A stretch of DNA of 64,000 nucleotides, taken from assembly GCA_964019055.1 (NCBI GenBank), contig OZ025224.1, positions 8,450,694 to 8,514,693 on the forward strand. Direction: 5' to 3'. A program made the position numbers and the translations under genes. Shown here piece by piece: positions 35,701-44,504 of the stretch. Origin of the DNA: Anthopleura xanthogrammica. Lineage: Eukaryota; Cnidaria; Anthozoa; Actiniaria; Actiniidae. Each line of letters opens with the position of its first letter. The first letter of the stretch is position 1. Under the pieces are notes generated by a model, which searched no databases, was not told where the DNA came from, and worked only from the letters and a program-made list of their open reading frames with translations.

Positions 35701-35832
35701 GTCCCCTTGCACGTGACGTCAAAGCAGCCCAATTTGAAGGACGAAACAAAAGAATTTCAATCCCCTGAGAATTGGAAACTATTGTTTTGTCCTTCAAATT
35801 GAGCTGCATTCCGACGTGCTGCAAGGGGGCTA
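35701..35832. mobile_element. Foldback MITE, AGACCCCTTGCAGCACGT family
   Basis: Arms TGACGTCAAAGCAGCCCAAT and AAATTGAGCTGCATTCCGAC, ends GTCCCCTTGCACGTGACG and ACGTGCTGCAAGGGGGC; TA on both sides. Confidence 0.8.
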
Positions 35833-36251
35833 TACCTGGCATTCAAGTTGTTGCCGTTTTTATTTACTATAGTTGAGTAAGAAACAATGGTAGATATAGA
35901 TCTTCTGGAGTATTATTTTGGTTTTTGCATCTAGAATCTACTTTTTTTGTTGTTGTTTATGTACAGCTTGTCGTCGATTGATGTTATGAGCTAAATTTAG
36001 TTGTTTATTTTAATATCATAAGTTAACCACCAGATAGAAGGATAACTATAAAAACTTCCGCAAAGCTAAAAAAAGTCACCATTATTTCAATGATAAAACG
36101 CTTTTATCTAAAGTAGTGCTTGACAACAATTTCTATGTTATTCTGTTTATTGTAGTATTATTAGGGATCAGTTTTTCTGTTCACTTGACAATTCTAGATG
36201 CTGCAATAATATTTCAGGATTATTTTCCTTTTGTTCATCAAATTTGTAAGA

Positions 36252-36384
36252 AGACCCTTGAAGTATGTTGGAACTCAGCTCAATTTGGAGGACAAAATAA
36301 TAGGTTCAATTCTAAGGAGATTGAAATAATTTTGTGTTGTCCTCCAAATTGAGCGCCTGCTTCTAGGTCATGTGAAAGGGGTCT
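36252..36384. mobile_element. Foldback MITE, AGACCCCTTGCAGCACGT family
   Basis: Left AGACCCTTGAAGTATGTTGG and right GGTCATGTGAAAGGGGTCTT with matching inner arms CAGCTCAATTTGGAGGAC and GTCCTCCAAATTGAGC. Confidence 0.8.
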
Positions 36385-37274
36385 TAGACCAGCGATTTGT
36401 GATAGATAGAAGTCAAAAGCTCTAGAGTTTCTTTCGTTGTCTTAAGACAACGTTTGCCATATTATTTTCGCATGTTGATTGTTTGGTTTTTGTTTCTTTT
36501 ATTTAAGTTGGATTTTGATGTTAAATTTTCATGAATACCACAACAATAAGATTGCACTCTAGATAACTAAAATATAACCTTAGCTTATAAATCTATTAAA
36601 CTCATAATAATATTATTAATATAGTTAATCATGCATAACTGGAAAACACCAAAACAAACCATCAATTGTACAATGGTATTTTCAGGATATAAAAAGATAA
36701 TTCTAGCTGCTTGTTTAGAAGTAAATTAGAGAATTTGGAAAATAAGTTCAAGAACAATAGATCTCTGCAATTGAAAAGTTACAGAGTGAGCTCCTTAGAA
36801 CTATTTTGTAGGATGATAAATTCACTTCCAGTTCTAGAATTTAATTATTTTATGTAGCTATTTAGTTTTCTATGTAAGTTTATGGCTTAACCAAAACTCT
36901 TTACTGCCAATTAAGTTGAAAGTCGTTTCTTTGTAAGTCATGTTAAGAATTACAAATTATTGGAGACATTGTATTCCAATATTCAATTTGTAAATGGTTT
37001 CATGTATTAAAATACTGGCTTTAGATTTTGTAATAAAATTTCTTAACTGTTGAATCCTGTGATTGATTATTAGCATTCCATTGTTATCATTAACATGACA
37101 TCACCACCATTATTATCATCAAAATCACCATCATTCTCATCATGTCACTAGACCTTGTATCATCATCTACTGTACATACCACTACAACTTAACAACATCA
37201 CCACCAAATTCATCAGCATCACTCACTCATTCATTCATATAATCATGTCATCATCACTAGCAACATCACATTGA

Positions 37275-37425
37275 TTATGTTCATCACCATCACCACCATC
37301 ATCATCATCATCATCATCATCATCACCACCATCATCATCATCACCATCATCATTACCATCATCACCATCATCATTACCATCATCATCACCACCATCATCA
37401 GTATCATCACCATCATCATCATCTG
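37275..37425. repeat. (CAT)n/(CAC)n microsatellite
   Basis: About 150 bp of CAT triplets with ACC variants. Poly-Met/Val frames across it are artefacts. Confidence 0.9.
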
Positions 37426-37524
37426 ATCCAGGGGATGTTCATTGCTTGACACCACTCAAGCCACCTGGGTTTTTTGGTACATATATGTATGATAAACATG
37501 GTATGCGTATGATGTTGGAATGTA

Positions 37525-37625
37525 ATGTGTATATGATCGTACCATACTGTGAAATGTACTCAAAAAAAAAAAAATCTGAATTTTTTTCTGAGTACATTTT
37601 ACAGTATGGTATGATCATAATAATA
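37525..37625. repeat. Near-perfect hairpin with about 30-bp arms
   Basis: Left arm ATGATCGTACCATACTGTGA plus AATGTACTCA (37533-37562) faces right arm TGAGTACATTTTACAGTATG plus GTATGATCAT (37589-37618), with an A-rich/T-rich 26-bp loop. It may be a short MITE or a transcribed hairpin. Confidence 0.7.
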
Positions 37626-38845
37626 CACATACATGTGTGTTTACCACCACCACTACTGCCATATCACTAATCATCATCATCATCACATCATGATCACCAT
37701 CATCATGCACCTCAGGGCTGTAGCAAACCTTCAAAAACTTGGGGGGGGGGGGGGGGCACAAAGCAACACGTGACCACAACAAATGAAAATTTAATTCCAT
37801 ACTTTCTTTACTTTTCTGGGGAAAACTGGGGGGGCTCTACCCCCCCAGCCCCTCCCCTTGCTACGGCCCTGCACATCAAACTTGTTTGCTGAATAGTTTT
37901 CTTTTATTAATATCTTTAAAATCGTATTGTTTTAAGATTCCAATTTCAAGATTTTTAATGTAAACTGATCTCCACTTCCTAGCTTAGTAAATTGTGAAGA
38001 ACCACCCCCTCCCCTCCCCTTTCCCCACCCTCTATTGACCAATGATTCTTGGGCTTCCTGTGGATACGGTCAAAGGTTTCCTTTAAAGGCAGCCATTTCA
38101 AGACTGAGTGCTAACATTTGTAACTGAGTCTGTTTTGGAATTTTCTGCAAAAACTCTTCCAAAAAAACAATCATTCTGACCACCTAAACATCTTTAAAAG
38201 CTGAGAAATCCTATACCAAGATAAAACGGTAAGTAAACCGAATAATTTGCGAAGAATTTCGATATTATTATTGTACAAAATGTACAGCCAAGCTCGTGCA
38301 CAGATGATATCAATAATTTTAAATTTACCATTCTGCGTTCCCAAGGCTATAATTTTTATTAAACTTAGAACTGTTAGGGCTCTATTACTATATTTCCAGT
38401 AGAAGTTGGGATTCTGAATTGATTCAAGATCAAAAACCAATAAAGTTTTTCCTGAAGCCCATTGCGTGCACCTAAAGAGAAATTCCGTTTTGATGGCGGA
38501 TGTCACCTGATTCTTAAGCTTATATAAAGAATTAGAGCATTTTCCTTCTTGATTTTCGTTCTCAAGGGTTTGATTTATCACATTTGATATTTTTTGGCGT
38601 TATATTTGTGATTAAGCAATGTTTTAGGAAAGTTCTGGAAACTCGTATTCTTCACGTACAATGTTGACCTTTTGGCTTTTAATGTTACCGTATGTCCCCA
38701 GGGGACCCCGGAAAGGGTATTTCAATGTGTAAGAGAATAGAAGCTAATCAGTGCAAAGTATTCTAATTTTGCAGCTATTTTTAGATATTTTTACTCTATT
38801 AAATTTTTACACTCTAAAAGCTACAATGTATAGTGTCTGTCCAAC

Positions 38846-39210
38846 CATCCATCCATCCATCCATCCATCCATCATTCCATCCATCCATCCATCCATCCAT
38901 CCATCCATCCATCCACCCACCCACCCACCCACCCATCCATCCATCCATTCATTCATTCATTCATTCATTCATTTATCTATTCATCCATTCATTCATCCAT
39001 TCATTCATTCATTCATTCATTCATTCATTCATTCATTCATTCATTCATTCATTTATTCATTCATTCATTCATTCATTCATTCATTCATTCATTCATTCAT
39101 TCATTCATTCATTCATTCATTCATTCATTCATTCATTCATTCATTCATCCATCCATCCATTCATTCATCCATCCATTCATTCATTCATTCATTCATTCAT
39201 TCATTCATTA
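38846..39210 (+). repeat. (ATCC)n/(ACCC)n/(ATTC)n microsatellite
   Basis: About 365 bp. It starts as CATC units, passes through CACC and becomes a long CATT array. Frames read Ile/His/Ser/Phe repeats in more than one register and are not genes. Confidence 0.95.
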
Positions 39211-39596
39211 TCCTCTTGCAATCAGTCTAATTGTCATCTCATGTGACCCAATTTGGAGGGGAGGGTTGGGTTACCTGGTACCCACCACCTCTGGACATGA
39301 AATCCTGAATTTTGTACTGAAATATCTCCAAAACTAAAAGTCAAATTGTAGAAATGAATGTACTGTCTGTTTGCATGTATGCTAAACAATGCATTTGTGG
39401 ATAGAAATAGTCACTACAGACATCCAGTATAGAGCATTTCAAGTGGTCTCTGAGGGGGGAGGGGGTATTTACCGATACCCACCACCTAAATCAATAAAAT
39501 CGGGTCCCTATTTTGGACAACTGTTTTGATCTTGTCCCTAACCAGGACCAATTTTCTATTTTATCTTGATACAGCTAGTGATTTTGAGAGTATCGT

Positions 39597-42296
39597 ATGG
39601 AAACCAATATGGAAAGCATCACTAGACCAATACTAGCCAAGTTCAACAGAGAGGAGTGGCCTATTATCTTCTGGTTTTATGTCAAAAGCCTTGGTCTTTT
39701 TCATTCTGGTAAGTATTGTCATTATTGATTTATTTTAATCATGGGCAGATTTAGGGGGAGCTGATAAGACGGTATTTTAAAAATTCTCCTGGTTTTGTTT
39801 TGCTTAGCCAGCAGTGAGATAGATAAATAGATACATTTTATTTACACAGGGCAGCCAAGCTAGTATCCATAGGTGCCCTGCGCATGCATAAATATACTAC
39901 ATCTGGATAAATGTACTACTGATCTGCCAATGATAAGGGTAATTACTTGCATCCTAAAGGCGCAGAAACATTAGCAACAAAATTGTGTAACTTGTTGCAC
40001 AACATTGTTGCGTTGCAAGTTGCAGAGTTAATGTTGCTCGTATTACCCCCGGGGGGGGGGGGACTCCCTTATAAAAGGGGGCAGGGGTCCTCGTCGTCCC
40101 TTTTAGGGTTTGAAATCAGTGTTTTGGTCCCGCTTAGGGTGATAATGACGAGAATGCCCACCAGCTGAGTTTTGTGGTCCCGCTTAGGGTGTAAGATCAG
40201 CAACAATGCTTCTTTTCAAAGATTGATTTTTATTTTAATCCCATTTTTGGATTGTGTCACTTATTGATTGGTCCCTCTTAGGGGTGAAATTTCATCACTG
40301 CCACGCCCATCATCTCAAAATACAGGTCCCTTTTAGGGGTCATTTTCAAAATTTCCGACAAGGACCCCCGCCCCCTTTTATAAGGGAGTCCCCCCCCCCG
40401 GGGTATTACCACCCCAAGTGCAACAATATTTGGTTGCGCGACTTTGTTGCAGAAATAGAAGCTCTTTCTACTCTCTGTAACAAAAAAAAATTGTTGTGCA
40501 CGGGGTGGTAATATGAGCAGCATTTGCTCTGTAACTTGCAACATAACAATGTTGTGCTACAAGTTGCATGAATTTGTTGCTCGTGTCTCTGCACCTTAAG
40601 AACCCTTGGATTTGCCACAACCTTTACATCTCTTCTTATGTGTGGTATGCACTCTTACAGTGCTGTCTTTATCAAGCCTGCCTGGGTGGCTAACTATTTT
40701 TCTGTCTTTCAGTCCTTTTGTCTTTCTGTCTGTCTGTCTGTCTGTCCGTTTGTCTGTCTGTCTTTCTGGTCATTTGTCTGTCTGTTTGTCGGTCTGACTG
40801 TCTGTCTGTTTTTCTGTCTGTCTTTTTGTTTATCCGTTTGTTTGTTTGTTTGTCTGTTTGTTTGTCTTTCTGTCTGTCTGTCTGTCTGTTTGTCTGTTTG
40901 TCTGTTTTTCTGTCTGTTTTTCTGTCTGTTTTTCTGTCTGTCTGTCTGTCTGTTTGTTTGTCTGTTTTTCTGTCTGTTTTTCTGTCTGTTTTTCTGTCTG
41001 TCTGTCTGTCAGTCAGTTTCTCTGGTTTCTTATCTTCACCCTCGTTTTTCAGGTGCTCTTGTACAACCCATACGATGCTGCAAATGTCGTAATTATCGAA
41101 CGCACAGCAACTACCGCACCATCAACGAAGACGAGGTTTGTAAGATTTGTGATAGTTTTAGATGGAACTACCTCGGTATATCAACCGAGCTCCGTGACCG
41201 TGACATCGGCTCGTCATGTTTTAACCACTGCGGTAGCGGGATCTTATCTTGGATGTGGTTAATAACCATCACAGTAGCAACAATAGCAAACATAGCTATA
41301 ATATCTAACCGCTTCCTCGACACCGAGGTAGATATTGTCCACACCTTGTCATGGATTGGTTCCAACATGTTACTATATATAGCACCTATGACGTGTTTAG
41401 TAGCAGTCCTTCATCGAAGCTGGCCTAACACTCTCCCCGGCCGATGGGCCCATGCTGTTGATGTCGAGTTCCTGATTGGTCGATTAAGGCTCATTAATAT
41501 GAGAAAGAAGCAATATGCTGGGTATGTAGCGTTTGTGATTGGCGTGGTGTTGATGACTGTTGAGTGCATCCGTCTCTCATCTCCTTTCTTTGACAAGGAA
41601 CTAGTCACATCTATAGCTGTTAACCACACTTACGTTGGTATCAAATCTACTTTCATCCTCGATGTCTTCCTTACGATCCAAGGATACATTAATTTCTGCG
41701 GGCTTTGCTTTGTCGTGTATCTCCTCCGATGCAGCTACGAATCCGAAGTCCGATTAGTCACGAAGTTCCTCCGAGATAATATCGATGATGTCGATCTCTG
41801 TCGTGCACGACTCGCCGAGTCATTCGACGCTTTTCATATTTTCCGAGAATTTTCGTCCGGTTGGATTGCAATGAATTTAATCATCTGTACCGTGTGCGTT
41901 CTCCTCGAGCTGCACGTTTGGATAACAACTACCGTCTCTCTCGCTCCTTTCCAATACGAACACATATTCGTTCTACTCATTTTTCTTCTTTTTCCAATAA
42001 TGTCTATTGGTAACGTCGACTGTGATTATATCTGGAATCGGTTGCTAAGGAGCGTTAGTCGAGAGAGAACGACGAAAGACGAGGAGTCCTGGAACAGATT
42101 AATGCAGTTTCTCCAGGAGCAGAAAGCTGGTCAGCGGCCATGGCAGGCAGTGTTGGCATTCATATTGTCAACCATTGCAATATTCGCAGCCATTCAGTTT
42201 CGACTTTGGACCAATAATCAAAGAGTTGTGAACATCGTCATCAACAAGAATGGAACGCTTTATAGGCTTCATCAGTTGGTGGAAAATATAGATTAA
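39597..42296 (+). CDS. Seven-TM gustatory-receptor-like (7TMIC/GRL) protein, two exons, 451 aa
   Basis: Exon 1 (39597-39708) starts with ATG, reads METNMESITRPILAKFNREE then WPIIFWFYVKSLGLFHS, and ends in phase 1 at GTAAGT. Exon 2 (41053-42296) follows a TTTTTCAG acceptor and joins in frame; the total is 1356 nt. Seven hydrophobic segments lie near residues 101-122, 136-158, 192-212, 236-264, 308-330, 339-358 and 401-423. Loops 2-3, 4-5 and 6-7 are long and Arg/Lys-rich; loop 3-4 (NHT, 228) and the C terminus (NGT, 437) carry glycosylation sites. This predicts N-inside, C-outside, the topology of insect gustatory/odorant receptors and GRLs, not GPCRs. The N-terminal FYVKSLGLF and the TM7 end AIFAAIQF recall GR motifs (TYhhhhhQF), weakly. 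A chemosensory or developmental ligand-gated channel is inferred. The intron contains nested transposons and a CTGT array. Confidence 0.75.
39958..40596. mobile_element. Outer Harbinger-like MITE (TAA target site) carrying a nested element
   Basis: The ends AGGCGCAGAAAC and (inverse of GTCTCTGCACCT) AGGTGCAGAGAC form terminal repeats that extend inward over about 90 bp of GTTGCAAGTTGC-type sequence. Both ends are flanked by TAA (39955-39957 and 40597-40599), typical of PIF/Harbinger-type insertions. It lies in the single intron of the GRL-like gene. Confidence 0.75.
40048..40402. mobile_element. Inner hAT-like MITE nested in the Harbinger-like MITE
   Basis: It starts CCCGGGGGGGG then ACTCCCTTATAAAAGGGGGC and ends with the inverse. 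An 8-bp direct duplication GTATTACC flanks it (40040-40047 and 40403-40410), as expected for hAT. The inside holds four variants of GGTCCC(G/T)(C/T)TTAGGG. Confidence 0.75.
40700..41020 (+). repeat. (CTGT)n / (TTTG)n microsatellite at the GRL-like acceptor
   Basis: About 320 bp of TCTG/TTTG/TTTC units ending about 30 bp before the exon 2 acceptor. On the transcript it makes an exceptionally long pyrimidine-rich (U/C/G) tract. Cys/Leu/Ser/Val open frames across it are not part of the protein. Confidence 0.9.
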
Positions 42297-42359
42297 AAAC
42301 CAAAGCAGATTAAAAAAAATTCCTATAAAAATTAATCAAATTTTAAACCTCTTTATCTT

Positions 42360-42530
42360 GGACGTAATTTTTTCCCATTTCAGACCACGTGTCATTCTCT
42401 TGAGAATAAGATTCTTTGTTTGAGTTGTATCTATATTCATTGGTCTTCTCATGTGCAACCATTAAACAAAGAAATGTTACTCTAGGGAATGACACGTGGT
42501 CTGAAATAGGAAAACATTGTACACAAGCTA
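42360..42530. mobile_element. Foldback MITE, CATTTCAGACCACGTGTCATTC family
   Basis: Arms CCCATTTCAGACCACGTGTC and GACACGTGGTCTGAAATAGG around TTGAGAATAAGATTCTTTG and ACAAAGAAATGTTACTC. Confidence 0.85.
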
Positions 42531-42678
42531 GAGGTATATTAGATTAAAAACTAAAAATTTGAATTTTCTCGTAACACTGCGTCACTAATTATATTTTTAG
42601 AATAAAAAAAATGATTACTACAAATTTTTAAGGCAATGGTAAAGATATTTCAAGCCTGGTGTTATATTTTTGCGGCAT

Positions 42679-42811
42679 AGACCCCTTTCATGTGACGTCA
42701 AAGCAGCTCAGTTTGGAGGACAAAACATAAGAATTTCAATCTCCTGAGAATTGGAAACCTATTGTTTTGTCCTCCAAATTGAGCTGCATTCCGACGTGCT
42801 GCAAGGGGTCT
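42679..42811. mobile_element. Foldback MITE, AGACCCCTTGCAGCACGT family (cleanest copy)
   Basis: Runs from AGACCCCTTTCATGTGACG to ACGTGCTGCAAGGGGTCT with TA on both sides; inner arms AAAGCAGCTCAGTTTGGAGG and CCTCCAAATTGAGCTGC; centre CTCCTGAGAATTGG. Confidence 0.9.
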
Positions 42812-42915
42812 ATTGTTTTTCATTGATATACATTAATAATTATAAATATTATAAATGAGATTGCTGGAAATATTCTTTCTTTTCCTTTCGTCATAGAAGC
42901 GGGGATCTATCTGCC

Positions 42916-43218
42916 GTTGCTATGGTGATAATAGTGGTTGCCGTGTTTATTTCCGTGGTTACGAGAGCTTGATTTTGCGTAATAATAATGTTGCTATGGT
43001 GATAGCGTATGGTTGGATGTCTTTATTAAAATGTTTATAATGGTTCTTATAGTGACATTGAACGTAATAGTTACTATAGTAACATTGGTTGCTATGGTGT
43101 TGTCATAGTGATAGTCATTGTTGCCATAGTGGCTACCATAGCTTGATTACCAAGGTCTTACAAGTAGTTTCCAAAAAGACGTCATTTGTTACCATAGCAA
43201 CGGTTGCCACGGGTAACA
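42916..43218. promoter_or_regulatory. Cluster of RFX X-box-like motifs
   Basis: Within 300 bp: GTTGCTATGGTGAT (42916, 42990), GTTACTATAGTAAC (43070-43083), GTTGCTATGGTGTT (43088), GTTGCCATAGTGGC (43120), GTTACCATAGCAAC (43189-43202) and GTTGCCACGGGTAAC (43204-43218). The RFX consensus is GTNRCC, a 0-3 bp gap, then RGYAAC. At least the 43189 site fits it fully. It lies downstream of two convergent genes, so an enhancer role is a guess; a degenerate tandem repeat is the alternative. Confidence 0.4.
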
Positions 43219-44074
43219 TGCTTCTCTAGGGGAACCAGAAAAATTTCTCCCAAACTCATTCTTTTTATCAGTTAGTTTAAAACCAACAAATTATTTTTTC
43301 GATTACATATTGTAATTAGTAATTTTTTATTTTTTTATTTTATTAGCTTCGCCAAATAACTAATTATGTACAACAACAAAAACACAACAAAAACAATGTA
43401 AGGCAGGGTAACCGCAACAGCCGTGGTAGGCCAATTACTGCGGGCCCGTACTATCACTAAAAAACATATACTGAAACTATAAAATCAGTAGCAGCAGGTT
43501 AAGGGCAGTGTAAGGCTACGCGAGGTATTGCACTTCGGACAAACAGTTTTAAAGGTTCTAGGATTTTCAGGGTCGTAAATAGCTTGCAATGATTTGAAAT
43601 AGTAGTTAAACATTAGAGCTTTGAATGATCTTAAATTTAATACATGTAATACATTTAAGATAAAAAATTAAAGATAGAAATTATAATCGAATTTGTTTGG
43701 GATAATGTTTCAAAATCTTATTTACATTTTCAAAATGCTACTGTACATATCTTTTTCAAATGACATTTTTATTAATAAATGTACATGTGTATTATAATAA
43801 TGCTTTTTAAGTGTAAATAACGTACGATATTCTTTCTATAAATATGTGTATTCAGTTGGATCGCTAAGTGTAGTCAATATTTCCTAAAAAGTAACAATTT
43901 ATTTTGAATGCTTGAAAAATAATTCTCCCTATAGCGTCTACGTCTAGGTCCCTAGTGCATCTTGGGATATGCTGGGAAAATCAGTGTAAATTTTATTGCG
44001 CACATTGCAATGTTTCTTGGGACCTCTCCTCCTGCTGATAATCAATTGGGTGCTACGATATGCTCAAATTTTAT

Positions 44075-44285
44075 CAAACCCTGAAACAACCTCTGGGCTG
44101 GTCTAAGTCAGGGCAGGGCTAATTCACAGATCGAACCCTGAAACAACCTCTGTGCTGATCTATGTCAGGGCAGGGCTAACTCAAAGATTGAACCCTGAAA
44201 CAGCCTCTGGGCTGATCTAAGTCAGGGCATGGCTAACTCACAGATTGAACCCTGAAACAACCTCTGTGCTGATCTAAGTCAGAGA
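44075..44285 (+). repeat. Short array of the 57-60 bp minisatellite (four units)
   Basis: CCCTGAAACAACCTCTG(G/T)G, CTGATCTAAGTCAGGGCA and GGCTAACTCACAGATTG units as at 33055-33500. Confidence 0.85.
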
Positions 44286-44313
44286 AGAGGATATCTTGAG
44301 CTGCAACCTGTTA

Positions 44314-44485
44314 TAGAACCCTTGCAGCACGTCGGAATGCAGCCCGAATTTGGAGTACAAAACTATAGGTTCAAATTCTGATTGAAATTCTTTTGTTCTG
44401 TCCTCCCAAATAGACCCCTTTCACGTGACGTCAAAGCAGCTCAATTTGGTGGACAAAAAAAATTAAAGAATTTCAATTTCTATGC
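44314..44485. mobile_element. Two partial AGACCCC-family MITE copies
   Basis: One half runs from AGAACCCTTGCAGCACGTCG through about 44405. A second begins at about 44413 (AGACCCCTTTCACGTGACG, AAAGCAGCTCAATTTGGTGG) and stops just before the DCX-EMAP stop codon. Confidence 0.7.
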
Positions 44486-44504
44486 TTTTGATTAAAAATA
44501 CAAA

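Larger units (their letters stand above)
34642..39596. other. Five-kilobase gene-free region, repeats only
   Basis: After the claudin-like 3' UTR there is no exon I can support. Contents: three MITE copies of the AGACCCC family (about 35027-35335 interrupted, 35701-35832, 36252-36384), a (CAT)n array (37275-37425), a hairpin at about 37525-37625, a short element with CAGGGC(T/C)GTAGC(A) ends at about 37709-37872, and a large ATCC/ATTC array (38846-39210). Confidence 0.5.
42297..44504. other. Intergenic region between convergent GRL-like and DCX-EMAP genes
   Basis: ATTAAA at 42310-42315 and AATAAA at 42601-42606 could end the GRL-like mRNA. The rest holds two MITEs (42360-42530, 42679-42811), an X-box-like motif cluster (42916-43218), four units of the 57-60 bp minisatellite (44075-44285) and MITE pieces to 44485. 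No exon seen. Confidence 0.5.

Noticed and set aside
38751..39246. Ile-His-Ser-Phe repeat open frames
   Set aside because: Products of the ATCC/ATTC tetranucleotide array; two registers give the same four-residue pattern.
40638..41050. Cys/Leu/Ser/Val-rich start of the large open frame leading into the GRL-like exon
   Set aside because: It is the CTGT microsatellite in the intron. A good acceptor at 41051-41052 and an in-phase 5' exon at 39597-39708 explain the gene better.
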